DNA from: Burkholderia sp. SRS-W-2-2016
GTDB lineage: Bacteria; Pseudomonadota; Gammaproteobacteria; Burkholderiales; Burkholderiaceae
Reading direction: 5' to 3'
Length of the DNA: 64,000 nucleotides
Assembly (NCBI RefSeq): GCF_001931485.1
Contig: NZ_MSDV01000021.1
Location: 177,903-241,902 of the forward strand
In this document: piece after piece, positions 55,362 through 64,000 of the stretch
How the letters are laid out: every line of letters begins with the position of its first letter
Numbering within the stretch: position 1 is the first letter of the stretch
Notes under the pieces: model-generated
What the model was told of the DNA's origin: nothing
The model's input: only the letters and a program-made list of their open reading frames with translations
Databases searched by the model: none
Translations under genes and position numbers: made by a program

Positions 55362-57011
55362 CTAGTTCGGCAACGCGATCTGCACGACCTTGACGATCAC
55401 GAGCGCGATCGCGAGGAGCAGATAGCCGCGCAATACGCCCATCCAGATCCGCTTGGCGAGCGTCAGCCTGGGCGGCGGTAGTTCGTCGAGCGGCGGCATG
55501 CGCCACGCGTTGCGCGCTTCCTTCGAATAGACCGGTAGCGGCTCGGTGGCCGCATCGTCACCACGCCGCTTGCGAATGCCGACGCTCGCGGCATAGCCGA
55601 CCACCGCCAGCAACGTACCGCCAGCAAGCACCTCGATCATCGTCACGCCCGCGATGTCCGGATAGATCACCGACGCGGTCAGCACGATCGACAGCATTAC
55701 CAGCACCCACACCACCGCGCCGGTAAACAGATTGAGCCGCTTCGAATTGGCCCACGGGCCGAGCACCGCGCGGTCGTTGCACAGCAGCAGCAGAAACACG
55801 GTCGCGCTCGGCAGCAGCACGCCGGCGAGCGTTTGCACTGCTTCGGTCAGCAGCCCGAGCGGGCTGCCCGGAATCAGCACCAGCGCGGCGGCCGCGGCGA
55901 CGATCGCGAAGTACACGAGATAGAAGCCCTTCGCATCGGACACGCTGCGATGCAGCGAGTGGCGGATCTTGAACACGTCGCCGATCGCGTACGCGGTGGA
56001 CAGCGACACCGCCGCCGCGCCGATCACGCACGCGTCGAACAGCGCGAGCGCGAACAGCACCGCCGGCGTACGTCCCGCGTATCTCTCCAGCGCCGCGATC
56101 ACGCCGCCCGCATCGGTGAAATTGCCGAAGCCGGCGCGGCCTTCGAACAGCGCCGCGCTGAACGAGATCATCGCGACCGCGCCGATCAGCACGAACACGA
56201 TGCCGATCCACAGGTCGGCTTTTTCGTAATTCATAAAGCGCGGCGTGATGCGTTTGTCGACCACGTAGCTCTGCTGGAAGAACAGCTGCCACGGTGCGAC
56301 CGTCGTGCCGACGATGCCGATCACCAGCAGCATCACGTCGGACAGCTTCGAATGCGCGGGCCAGTTCGGAATAAAGAAGTCGCGCGCGATCTGGCCGGGC
56401 GGCGGATGAATCGACACCAGTACCGGCACCAGCAGCAGGCTCAGCACGCACAGCACCACGGCGAAGCGCTCGAAGCGGCGGAAGTCGCCGGTGCTGACGG
56501 CGGCCATCGTCAGCGCGGCGGCGATGCACACGCCGGCGATCTTCGACACGCCGAAGAAGTCGAGCACGAACGTAATGCCGATGAATTCGGTGACGATCGT
56601 CAGCGCGTTCAGGATGAACAGATCGACGACGCTGAACGCGCCCCAGAACTTGCCGAAGCGCTCGAAGATCAGCCGCGCGTGGCCGACGCCGGTCACCGCG
56701 CCGAGCCGCAACACCATCTCCTGATTGACGAACAGCACCGGCACCAGCAACAGCATCGTCCACAGCAACGTGGTGCCGTAGTTCTGACCCGCCTGCGTAT
56801 AGATGCCGAACGCGCCCGCATCGTTGTCGCCGACCATCACGATCAGGCCGGGACCGAGGATCGCCAGCAACGTGCGCACGCGCGCCCACCAGCTGGTGCG
56901 CGGCGCGGTGTCGTGATGGGCGATCGTGCCGAGCGCGCCCTTGATGTCGCCGACGTGCGCGGAATCGAGCACGGCGCCGCGGGCGGGGGATAGATTCGTC
57001 GGAGTAGACAT
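55362..57011 (-). CDS. NRAMP-fold divalent metal transporter with atypical motifs
   Basis: A 549-residue protein with about 11-12 membrane segments in the NRAMP/APC arrangement (residues about 45-440), and a soluble C-terminal stretch before a last helix (RGYLLLAIALVIVKVV). The canonical metal-binding DPGN of helix 1 is replaced (GDNDAGAFG), and the helix-6 region reads GTTVAPWQLFFQQ, without the usual MPH. Substrate choice may therefore differ from Mn/Fe carriers, possibly magnesium; this is inference. GGAGAG precedes the ATG. Confidence 0.85.
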   Translation of the reverse strand: MSTPTNLSPARGAVLDSAHVGDIKGALGTIAHHDTAPRTSWWARVRTLLAILGPGLIVMVGDNDAGAFGIYTQAGQNYGTTLLWTMLLLVPVLFVNQEMVLRLGAVTGVGHARLIFERFGKFWGAFSVVDLFILNALTIVTEFIGITFVLDFFGVSKIAGVCIAAALTMAAVSTGDFRRFERFAVVLCVLSLLLVPVLVSIHPPPGQIARDFFIPNWPAHSKLSDVMLLVIGIVGTTVAPWQLFFQQSYVVDKRITPRFMNYEKADLWIGIVFVLIGAVAMISFSAALFEGRAGFGNFTDAGGVIAALERYAGRTPAVLFALALFDACVIGAAAVSLSTAYAIGDVFKIRHSLHRSVSDAKGFYLVYFAIVAAAAALVLIPGSPLGLLTEAVQTLAGVLLPSATVFLLLLCNDRAVLGPWANSKRLNLFTGAVVWVLVMLSIVLTASVIYPDIAGVTMIEVLAGGTLLAVVGYAASVGIRKRRGDDAATEPLPVYSKEARNAWRMPPLDELPPPRLTLAKRIWMGVLRGYLLLAIALVIVKVVQIALPN

Positions 57012-57130
57012 GCGGTTCTCTCCTGGCTGTGTTTATCGATGCACACGTGCGCGGCTTCGGCATACGTAAGGACGTGAGCCGGAGTTGAGATCCGGCAGCG
57101 CCGCTTGCGTATGACGGATGGCGCGCGAGC

Positions 57131-57271
57131 TTATGAAACGAGCGTCTTCAAACGACGCCAGAACGCGGTCAGCGGATGCGATTCGCTTGCTTGCAGCACG
57201 AGCATTGCGTCGTAATGGGCGCGCGATTCCCGCACGCGGGGGAACTGCGCAAGAAGGAGGCCGAAATGCAT
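57131..57271 (-). CDS. 46-residue leader ORF before the NRAMP gene
   Basis: A short ORF (MHFGLLLAQFPRVRESRAHYD...) with GGAGAT about 8 bp before its ATG. It ends 120 bp before the NRAMP start on the same strand, so it may act as a translated leader that controls the transporter. It has no membrane segment. The homology is not known to me. The gap is GC-rich and I saw no clear metal-riboswitch consensus. Confidence 0.5.
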   Translation of the reverse strand: MHFGLLLAQFPRVRESRAHYDAMLVLQASESHPLTAFWRRLKTLVS

Positions 57272-58043
57272 GAGATATCTCCGTGCGTCGAAGGCGACGC
57301 GCTGGTGAGAAAAGCCAGCAGACACGGAGGTTGCGCGCGGCGAGCGCGGCGGTGCAGGTCTACTCGCTTTCCTCAGTTAAAAGGATCGCTAAGCGGCATA
57401 AGGGAGAACTGTCACTGTCGGGCATGGCGGCTCCTTGTCGGTTGATTGCGGCATCGCGTAGCGACGTTTTATACGTTTGCTACACACGTGTCGAAGCACG
57501 CGCTCGCACATGTTCCGTTGAACTGACGAAATGTGCGCGAACGCGACGCCGGTCCGGCGCACGGACGCGCAATGACACTGCGGCGTTCCGGTTACGCGGA
57601 GACGGCGTTAATCAAAGGTGCACGGAGAAAAACTGCGGCGCGCACCGTCTGCCTGCTGGCAGGACGGCGGCGAATGAAGGGGCGCGGACGTCCTGCCGGT
57701 CAGGCAGCGAAACTGTTCGAAAGTCGGCTACTACAGGTGTCCAAGGCATAAGCCCCATTGGTGAAGATTTTTGAATTCTAGAGGGCGGTTTCCGGCGCGG
57801 TCAATGTGTTTCTTAAGCAGAGCAGAAAAAATGTGCGGCGCGCAACGCTGCGTGTTCTGACGAACGGGTGAGTTGGAACTGCGGTAGGAGGAGGGTGGCG
57901 ATGCCGGTGATGGCAGCGCGTCGAACAGATGAATCGGGGGAGGCGAGAAAGCGGCGCTGGGAAAAGTGCGGGTGCTACGAAGCGGGTAGAGGGTTGCATC
58001 GGCCTATCGGGCCGATGCAACCCGTCTGTCGCTCAGCAATGAC
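57272..58043. other. Intergenic region, no gene supported
   Basis: About 770 bp before the BON gene. The frames here give Arg-rich, unsupported peptides. The sequence around 57440-57480 is AT-richer and could hold the NRAMP promoter. The inverted repeat GGGTTGCATCGGCC / GGCCGATGCAACCC is at 57991-58023, after the BON gene stop, probably a terminator. Confidence 0.5.
57991..58023 (-). terminator. Hairpin after the BON gene
   Basis: GGGTTGCATCGGCC and GGCCGATGCAACCC are perfect 14-bp arms around a 5-nt loop, 20 bp after the BON stop. No T-run is present. Confidence 0.6.
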
Positions 58044-58463
58044 TTACTGCGGCCGGCCGTGGCGCTCACGCACGGTCAGCTTGTTTTTCACGGAGCGCAC
58101 GCCGCGCACCGAGTGCGCGGCGTCGCCCGCGCGTTTGATCTGCGAATGCTGCGGCACGGTGCCGGTCAGCGTGACCGCGCCGTGGTGCACGTTGACGTGG
58201 ATCGCCGCGAAATTGAGGCCCGGCGTACGCGTGAAAGTCTGGCGGATGTCGCGCAGCAGCGTGCTGTCCGAACGGTTGGCGTTGCGGCTGTTGTTGCTGT
58301 TGCTGTGATGCGGGCCGGCCGCGGCGGCCGGCGCAGGAGGCGGGGGCTGCATCGATGCATCGTTCGGCATGCCGCCCGTTTGTGCGTTCGCATAGGTCGC
58401 GCCAGTCGCGATCGCTACCGCGAACATCGCGCCGATGATTTTGCTCGCGCCGTTTGTTTTCAT
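58044..58463 (-). CDS. BON-domain periplasmic protein
   Basis: A 139-residue exported protein: signal peptide (IIGAMFAVAIATGATYANA), a Pro/Ala/Ser/Asn-rich linker (about 25-65), then one BON domain (LLRDIRQTFTRTPGLNFAAIHVNVHHGAVTLTGTVPQHSQIKRAGDAA). BON proteins bind lipid or strengthen the envelope. The gene is followed by a hairpin, and its promoter side begins the iteron-rich intergenic region. Confidence 0.88.
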   Translation of the reverse strand: MKTNGASKIIGAMFAVAIATGATYANAQTGGMPNDASMQPPPPAPAAAAGPHHSNSNNSRNANRSDSTLLRDIRQTFTRTPGLNFAAIHVNVHHGAVTLTGTVPQHSQIKRAGDAAHSVRGVRSVKNKLTVRERHGRPQ

Positions 58464-58755
58464 TCTTACTCCTTTGCCGATTTGTCAGGAACTGCCGTTC
58501 GAGCCGCATGAGGCCAGCGGGAAAAAGGCGGCGCATGGCGCTGCCGCCTCGCGACGAGTATTCGACCGCCGGCCACGATTATATGACGCGTTCACGGCGC
58601 GGATGGGGCAGTCGCGGGTGGGTTTGGGTGATGCGGTGGTTGCCTCGGCAAGCGTCGATGCACCGCCTGCAGTGCCTTGCGATGGGCTTGCGGCTTTGCT
58701 TGCGGGTCTGCTGCCGATGTGCCGAGCGAGGCATTTCGCGCTGCTGCGAAGCCGA

Positions 58756-59532
58756 TAGGTGAGGAGATTCGGGAGGCCGCCAGGTGAGTTCGTGCGTACC
58801 TGTACGCGCACTTCAATCGCAAAGGTGAGGAGTTTCGGGAGTCGTCGCGGAAACTCGTATCGGATTCCCAGGTTTCATGCCGTTCGTTGCTATTTGCTCG
58901 ATGCGTCGTGTCGATGCAAGCCGGTGGTTCGATGGGCGATGCCGCGACGCTGAGGGGCGGCGTGTGATGGCTAGTGTGCGAAAGGTGAGGGTTTTCGGGA
59001 TTCGCTGGCGCCGGGATTCTTCGCAACTAACTGCCTATAACCAATCGCGCTTTGATATGCGATCCACCGCCAGGTCCAGCGCCGACAGCCCTTCTCACGG
59101 CGGCTTCGGCTCACGTCTGGTTTGCTTAAAGGTGAGGGTATTCGGGAGGCGCTGGGCTCGAATCGGGCCTGATGCGGTCTTTGCAAACGCGGTTAACCAG
59201 CGCGTTCGGCAGCACTCGTGCATGCGTTTGCTCCACCGTTCGCGCAACGTAAGTCATTGAATGTCCAGGCGATCCGCTGCATTTCGCAGCCGTTAGAGAC
59301 CTTGCCAATACGCGCTTTTACTCAAAGGTGAGGCTTTTCGGGAGCTACAGGAAGACTGCGCGAGAACTGCACAGGAGCCGCGTGGGGGCGGGGGCAATGA
59401 TGCATAAAAGCCCCGCTCAAACGCCGCTTTGCCCCGCTGCGCGCCCCCAAAGGTGAGGATTTTCAGGAGCCACGGCGAGCGCATTTCACGCCAATCCGCC
59501 GCCGCTCCGTATCAAAGGTGAGAATTTTCGGG
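58756..59532 (-). repeat. Seven iteron-like sites, reverse orientation
   Basis: GGTGAG-6-C[GA]GG sites at 58756-58773, 58822-58839, 58982-58999, 59129-59146, 59325-59342, 59450-59467 and 59515-59532, all on the minus strand. Read on that strand they match the origin form (CCCGAAAAnnCTCACCTTT), not the CCTGGAA form of the nearer array. The surrounding 58464-59561 has no supported gene. Confidence 0.88.
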
Positions 59533-59561
59533 AGCATCGAATGCGCCCCCGGAACGCGGGC

Positions 59562-60320
59562 TCAACCCGCTTTCGCGACCTCGCGAATGTCCGCGACCGG
59601 CGTGTTGCCGAACGCATCGCTGAGCGCGTACTTGACCAGCGCGGCCGCGCATTGCTCCGGCGACGTCAACTGACCGTTGCGCTTCAGGTCTTCGAAGCGC
59701 TGGCGCATCGGGAACTGATCTTCGCCGCTGCCGCGAATCTGCGCCTGCATGTCGGTATCGATCACGCCCGGCGCGAGACTGCAGATACGCAGCGCGCGAC
59801 TCGCGTCGAGGGCGACCGCGCGCGCGTGATGATCGAGCGCGGCCTTCGTCGCGCAGTAGATGCTCCAGCCCGGATACGCATTGCGCGCCGCGCCGCTCGA
59901 GATATGGACGATGCGCCGGTCGGTCGCGTCGACGGCCGCGGCGGCGAGCGCGCTCGCGAGCATCAGCGGCGTCGCGACGTTCAGGCTCACCGCGTCGGCG
60001 ATGTTCGACGGGTCCTGACCTTCGATCGGGCCGATCGGCTGCACCATCCCCGCGTTGTTGATCAGCAGCACGGTTTGCGCGCCGCGCACGAAGTTGCGCA
60101 GCGCGTCGGTCGCGAGCCATTGCGCGACGCGCGCGGGCTCGGCCAGTTGCAGTTCGATTTCTTCCAGCTGCGCCGGATAGCGCGTCTTCAGCTCGGCATG
60201 CCGCGAGCGCGACAGCCCCAGCACCGTGACGTTGCGCGCGAGCAGTTGTTCGGCGAGTGCCGCGCCGATGCCGCGTGTGTGGCCGGTGACGATCGCGCGA
60301 ATCGAAGATGAGGAGGTCAT
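59562..60320 (-). CDS. SDR-family oxidoreductase
   Basis: A 252-residue short-chain dehydrogenase (VTGHTRGIGAALAEQLLA; NNAG; ISSGAARNAYPGWSIYCATKAALD with Tyr-x3-Lys). Similar in layout to sepiapterin-reductase-like SDRs (YueD type) that reduce dicarbonyls; the substrate is unknown. AAGGAC precedes the ATG at 60320; the frame extends further but without a ribosome site. Confidence 0.88.
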   Translation of the reverse strand: MTSSSSIRAIVTGHTRGIGAALAEQLLARNVTVLGLSRSRHAELKTRYPAQLEEIELQLAEPARVAQWLATDALRNFVRGAQTVLLINNAGMVQPIGPIEGQDPSNIADAVSLNVATPLMLASALAAAAVDATDRRIVHISSGAARNAYPGWSIYCATKAALDHHARAVALDASRALRICSLAPGVIDTDMQAQIRGSGEDQFPMRQRFEDLKRNGQLTSPEQCAAALVKYALSDAFGNTPVADIREVAKAG

Positions 60321-60382
60321 GGCGGTCCTTGTGTTGGTTGGCTTGGGAGAGCGCCGATTTTCGCACTTTTCGCACGCCGTAA

Positions 60383-61345
60383 TCAGAGCGGGCGGAAGCG
60401 CTCGCGATACTGCATCGGCGTTACGCCAAGCCGTTTCGTAAACACGATGCGCATGCGGTCCGCGCTGCCGAAGCCGCAATCGAACGCAATTGTTTTCAGT
60501 GCGGCGCCGCTGCTTTCAAGCAGCTTGCGCGCCGCGTCGACGCGCGCGCGTTCGACGAATTCATGCGGCGTTACCTGGGTCTCCTGCACGAATACGCGCG
60601 CGAAGTTGCGCGCGCTCATGCCGGCGACGTCGGCGAGCTGCTGGACGGTGAAGCGCTCGCGCAGGTGCGCCATCACGTGGGCCTGCACTTTGGCGGCGGC
60701 CGATGTGCTGTCCGCGGGCGCGGTCAGATAAGGGCTGAACTGCGACTGGCCGCCTTGCCGCTGCGCGAATACGACGAGCCGTTTCGCGACCGCCAGCGCG
60801 GTGTGCGGGCCGTAATCGTCGGCGACCAGTGCGAGCGACAGATCGATGCCGGCGGTCACGCCCGCCGAGGTGACGAGCGGGCCGTCGCGCAGATAAATGC
60901 GATCGAAGTCGACCTGCGCGCGCGGAAAACGCGCGGCGAGTTGCGCCGCGTGCTGCCAGTGGGTCGTCACGCGGCGCTCGTCGAGCAGGCCCGCGTGACC
61001 GAGCGCGAACGCGCCGGTGCAGATCGAGCCGTAGCGGCCGCAGCGGGTCGCGACGTTCGCGAGCCAGTCGAGCAGCCGCGCGTCGGGGATTTCGTCGCCC
61101 GGCAATGCGGGGCCGCCCGCGACCAGCGCGAGATCGAACGGCTCGCGGGCTGCGTCGAAGCTCGCGTCCGCGACCAGCGTGATGCCGTTCGATGCGCGCA
61201 GCGGCGTGGATTGCGCGGCCAGCAGTTTGACCTCGTATTGTCGGTCCGCCGCGAGAAAGCGGTTTGCTTCGCAGAACACATCGACGGGACCGGCGACGTC
61301 GAGCGCCTGCACGCGGGGGAAGATCGCGATCGCGACGGTGGGCAT
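60383..61345 (-). CDS. GlxA-type transcriptional regulator (DJ-1/PfpI + AraC)
   Basis: A 320-residue regulator. The N-terminal DJ-1/PfpI-like domain has the Cys elbow SICTGAFALG; the C-terminal AraC domain has two helix-turn-helix units (FTVQQLADVAGMSARNFARVF; LKTIAFDCGFGSADRMRIVF). Start at 61345, with AGGAAG 8 bp before. Related regulators control glycine betaine, arginine or sarcosine metabolism. It is 62 bp from the SDR gene on the same strand and could share its transcript. Confidence 0.92.
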   Translation of the reverse strand: MPTVAIAIFPRVQALDVAGPVDVFCEANRFLAADRQYEVKLLAAQSTPLRASNGITLVADASFDAAREPFDLALVAGGPALPGDEIPDARLLDWLANVATRCGRYGSICTGAFALGHAGLLDERRVTTHWQHAAQLAARFPRAQVDFDRIYLRDGPLVTSAGVTAGIDLSLALVADDYGPHTALAVAKRLVVFAQRQGGQSQFSPYLTAPADSTSAAAKVQAHVMAHLRERFTVQQLADVAGMSARNFARVFVQETQVTPHEFVERARVDAARKLLESSGAALKTIAFDCGFGSADRMRIVFTKRLGVTPMQYRERFRPL

Positions 61346-61557
61346 CGAATGACTTCCTTTGCTGGGGAGCGGCATGGGGATGCCACGGCAGTCGACGCGG
61401 TGCGATTGGCAGAGTTCGACGGTCCGGCGCGATTGTTCGCGGCGGCGCGTCTGCCGATACTGAATGAGCCCGACGCGTGGCGCGGCTCAGCATAGCAAAC
61501 GGGCTGCGAAGCTGCATCGCGCGTCTTCATTCATTCGCATCGCTAAGGAGCATTCAC

Positions 61558-62196
61558 ATGACGACGATCGCAGGCATCCGGATTCCCGACAGCATGATGG
61601 CGCGCGAAGCCACCGAACTCGTGCGCGACACCGAAACCGAGCTGCTGTATCACCACTCGCGGCGGGTGTTTCTGTTCGGCGCGCTCGCCGGCCAGCGCAA
61701 ACAGCTGAAGTTCGATCCCGAACTGCTGTATATCGGCGCGATGTTTCACGACATGGGGCTCGTTGCGCCGTATAGCAGCGAGCACGAGCGCTTCGAAGTG
61801 GATGGCGCGAACGCGGCGCGCGATTTTCTGCGGCGTCACCAGATCGGCGAAGACGACATCGAGCAGGTGTGGGCCGCGATCGCGTTGCACACGACGCCTG
61901 GGATTCCGCAGCATATGAAGCCGGTGATCGCGCTGGTGACCGCGGGCGTCGAGATGGACGTGCTCGGGCTCGCGTACGACGAGTTCGACGCGCAGCAGCG
62001 CGACGCGGTGATTCATGCGCATCCGCGCGGCGCGCACTTCAAGGAAGGCATCATCGATGCGTTCGCGCACGGCACGATTCATAAGCCGCATACGACGTTC
62101 GGTAACGTGAAGGCGGACGTGCTCGCGCTGAAGGACCCGCATTATCATCGCGAGAATTTCTGCACGATGATTCTTGGGTCGGCCTGGCGGGATTGA
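61558..62196 (+). CDS. HD-domain phosphohydrolase-like protein
   Basis: A 212-residue HD-domain protein. The metal ligands appear as His (HHSRRVFLFG), HD (FHDMG) and a later Asp (near VTAGVEMDV). It looks like the HD proteins whose founding member is a cyanamide hydratase-like hydrolase. TAAGGAG precedes the ATG. Divergent from the GlxA-type regulator gene, which may control it. Confidence 0.88.
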   Translation: MTTIAGIRIPDSMMAREATELVRDTETELLYHHSRRVFLFGALAGQRKQLKFDPELLYIGAMFHDMGLVAPYSSEHERFEVDGANAARDFLRRHQIGEDDIEQVWAAIALHTTPGIPQHMKPVIALVTAGVEMDVLGLAYDEFDAQQRDAVIHAHPRGAHFKEGIIDAFAHGTIHKPHTTFGNVKADVLALKDPHYHRENFCTMILGSAWRD

Positions 62197-62241
62197 GGGA
62201 TGGTGGCGGCAAATTGCGCGTCAGGCCAAATTGCACGATAA

Positions 62242-62261
62242 TGCATTGCAAATGCGATGCA
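62242..62261. promoter_or_regulatory. Candidate operator of the toxin-antitoxin pair
   Basis: TGCATTGC and GCGATGCA form an imperfect palindrome (7 of 8 pairs) overlapping the ribosome-binding side of the antitoxin gene, as autoregulated modules have. Confidence 0.5.
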
Positions 62262-62272
62262 AGGAGTGTGAG

Positions 62273-62557
62273 ATGAAAACCGCCAATTTCCCGTCGGTAC
62301 GCGTCGAGCCTGAGTTGCGGGCTGCGGCCGAAGACGTGTTGCAGGATGGCGAAAGCCTTTCGAATTTCGTGGAACAGGCTATTCGCGACAACATTGCACG
62401 GCGATTGAACCAGCGCGAGTTTGTCGCGCGAGGGCTCGCGTCGCGGGCGCAGGCGAAAGACAGTGGCGATTACGTCGAGGCCGACGACGTGCTCGCAGGC
62501 CTGCAGGCGCGACTTGACGAGGCGAAAGCGCGGGCTCGGGCGAAGCAGAAACGATGA
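62273..62557 (+). CDS. Antitoxin of a RelE/ParE-type module
   Basis: A 94-residue protein with a ribbon-helix-helix-like N terminus (ANFPSVRVEPELRAAAEDVLQDGESLSNFVEQAI) and a charged C-terminal tail (LDEAKARARAKQKR) for toxin binding. AAGGAGTG precedes the ATG. The stop overlaps the toxin start by four bases, the usual coupling. Confidence 0.88.
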   Translation: MKTANFPSVRVEPELRAAAEDVLQDGESLSNFVEQAIRDNIARRLNQREFVARGLASRAQAKDSGDYVEADDVLAGLQARLDEAKARARAKQKR

Positions 62558-62862
62558 CGTATCGGGTTCGCTTCACCCATGCCGCCACCGCGGACCTCAA
62601 CCGCCTGTACGACTTCATCGTCGAGCGGGACGACACGGACTTGCTGCTGGCCGAACGCGCGCTACAAGCTATTCGTGATGGAATCGCAACGCTTCGCACG
62701 TCGCCGTTTACCTGCCGTAAGGCCGAGCAAAACACACCGTTCCTGCGTGAACTGTTGATACCGTTTGGCCGCGACGGCTACGTCGCGTTGTTTGAAATCG
62801 AGGACAACCAGACCGTAACCGTGCTGGCTGTGCGCCATCAGCTAGAGGATGATTACCACTGA
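62554..62862 (+). CDS. RelE/ParE-family toxin
   Basis: A 102-residue toxin of the RelE/ParE fold (TYRVRFTHAATADLNRLYDFIVERD, then FGRDGYVALFEIEDNQTVTVLAVRHQLEDDYH). Whether it cleaves mRNA or targets gyrase cannot be told from this. It forms a module with the preceding antitoxin. Confidence 0.9.
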   Translation: MTYRVRFTHAATADLNRLYDFIVERDDTDLLLAERALQAIRDGIATLRTSPFTCRKAEQNTPFLRELLIPFGRDGYVALFEIEDNQTVTVLAVRHQLEDDYH

Positions 62863-62882
62863 CCTACCTCCCGGCCCCCCCA

Positions 62883-64000
62883 ATGGTCATCAAAAACCTC
62901 CTCCGCAAACTCGACCTCACCACGCTGCAACTCTTCCTCGCGGTCTTCGAGGAAGGCACGCTCACGCGTGCCGCCGAGCGTGAGGCGATCGCGGTATCGG
63001 CCGCCAGCAAGCGGCTGCTCGAACTCGAGCAGGCGGTCGGCGCGTCGCTGTTCCAGCGCAACGCGCGCGGGATGACGCTGACGCCGGCCGGCGAAACGCT
63101 GCTGCATCACGCGCGCCGGGTGATGCGCGATATCGAGAACATCGGTATCGAACTGGCCGGCCATGCGAGCGGCGTGCTCGGCTACGTGCGGATGATGGCC
63201 AATCTGTCGGCGATCGTCGAATTCCTGCCCGAAGATTTGCGCGCGTTTCAGGCGCAGCACGAGCGCGTGAAAGTCGATCTGGAAGAGCGGCCGAGCGGCG
63301 GCGTCGTCAAGGCAATCGACGAAAGCCTCGCCGATCTCGGCATCTGTTCGGCCGACGCCGACACGCGCGATCTGCACGTCGAGCACTATCGGCGCGATTC
63401 GCTGGTCATCGTGATGCGCGACGATCATCCGCTCGCGGCGCGCAAAAGCATCGGCTTCGCGGAGACGCTCGACGGCGACCATGTCGGTCTGCATTCCGCG
63501 AGTTCGATCAACGCTCGCACTCATCTCGCCGCGCGTCAGGCCGGCAAGCCGCTGCGGCTGCGCATCCATGTGCCCGGCTTCGACGCGGTGTGCCGGATGG
63601 TGCAGGCCGGCATGGGCGTCGGCGTGCTGCCGGATAAGGTGTGTCAACTGATGGGCCGCCCGCTTGGGCTCGTCGGCATGCCGCTCGAAGACGATTGGGC
63701 CGAACGCAGTCTGGTGCTGGTGGTGCGCGATGTCGATGCGCTGTCGCCGGTGAGCCGGTTGCTGTTCGATCATCTGCGCACGGTCGAGGCGCGGGAAATT
63801 TCCGCCGGGGGCGAAACGCTGGTGCCGGGCGATGCCTCAACCGGCGCAACTACAACGCCGGCCAAAGCCCGAACGCGAACGGAAGCCAACGCTGCGCCCA
63901 AAGCGCGACCTGAAGCCAAAGCCAAACCCGAAGGCCCAACCAAACCCGCAGCCGCAACCAAACCCGCAGCCCCAACCAAACCCGCAGCCCCAACCAAACC
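62883..64000 (+). CDS. LysR-family regulator with a Lys/Ala/Pro-rich tail (cut by the window end)
   Basis: The frame starts at ATG 62883 (VIKNLLRKLDLTTLQLFLAVFEEGTLTRAAEREAIAVSA) and stays open to the last base, about 372 residues. Residues 1-300 are a normal LysR winged helix plus inducer domain. Beyond residue ~300 the sequence turns into a low-complexity tail rich in Lys, Pro, Ala and Thr (PTKPAAPTKPAAPTK), not part of the family. Upstream there is no clear ribosome-binding site, and the toxin gene ends 20 bp before. Confidence 0.85.
   Translation, partial: MVIKNLLRKLDLTTLQLFLAVFEEGTLTRAAEREAIAVSAASKRLLELEQAVGASLFQRNARGMTLTPAGETLLHHARRVMRDIENIGIELAGHASGVLGYVRMMANLSAIVEFLPEDLRAFQAQHERVKVDLEERPSGGVVKAIDESLADLGICSADADTRDLHVEHYRRDSLVIVMRDDHPLAARKSIGFAETLDGDHVGLHSASSINARTHLAARQAGKPLRLRIHVPGFDAVCRMVQAGMGVGVLPDKVCQLMGRPLGLVGMPLEDDWAERSLVLVVRDVDALSPVSRLLFDHLRTVEAREISAGGETLVPGDASTGATTTPAKARTRTEANAAPKARPEAKAKPEGPTKPAAATKPAAPTKPAAPTK

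Noticed and set aside
57131..57480. A manganese or magnesium riboswitch before the NRAMP gene
   Set aside because: Some AGTAG-like bases are present, but I could not match a complete consensus by eye.
57272..57780. Frames in the NRAMP upstream region (for example 57283-57774)
   Set aside because: Unsupported Arg-rich peptides without a start signal or similarity.

Overview
The window reads as a piece of the second chromosome of a Burkholderiaceae bacterium, most likely Paraburkholderia. Signs are the high GC content, the hopanoid genes, an auxin-degradation type cluster, kbl-tdh next to the replication origin, and a partition site (GTTTATGCGCATAAAC) that I remember as the chromosome-2 parS class of Burkholderia. 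I see no tRNA, rRNA, CRISPR array or insertion sequence.

Layout. 1-8.5 kb: hopanoid and outer-membrane lipid genes (hpnN end, mlaA, then hpnD-hpnE-shc-hpnG on the minus strand, plus a thioesterase). 8.8-15.1 kb: signalling genes (a CheY-like / CheC-like / diguanylate cyclase operon and a hybrid histidine kinase) and a stress-protein-like gene. 15.3-20.5 kb: unlinked metabolic genes (FMN reductase, gluconate permease, sulfonate-binding protein, arsC) and a pair of DnaA boxes. 20.6-30.4 kb: the replication and partition region, with five parS sites, three adjacent microsatellites, parA, parB, a Rep_3 initiator, about 20 direct iterons, an AT-rich segment, kfrA and a degenerate tyrosine recombinase. 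30.5-36.5 kb: XRE-cupin regulator, kbl-tdh, YceI, TetR, a DUF1348 protein and an exported protein. 37.1-55.2 kb: an indole-3-acetate (iac) degradation-like cluster with two transporters, two copies each of the flavin monooxygenase and flavin reductase, Rieske dioxygenase plus reductase, amidase, SDR, SnoaL-like protein, two LysR regulators and a FixL/FixJ-like pair. 55.4-64 kb: an atypical NRAMP transporter with a leader ORF, BON protein, SDR, GlxA-type regulator, HD protein, a toxin-antitoxin pair and a LysR gene cut by the window end.

The main unexpected signal is that the origin iteron (CCCGnAAAnnCTCACCTT) is not confined to the origin. Matching sites recur at 28.7 kb (2), 36.5-36.8 kb (8), 55.26-55.36 kb (4) and 58.76-59.53 kb (7), and once inside hpnD at 8.1 kb, where the site is spelled with a run of codons unlike those around it. 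The 36.7 and 55.3 kb arrays share the same design (four sites at a 27-28 bp pitch, one CCCG type followed by three CCTGG type) and lie immediately outside the two ends of the iac cluster. I infer a dispersed set of initiator-binding sites, possibly controlling chromosome-2 replication by titration or handcuffing, and a possible recombination boundary of the iac cluster.
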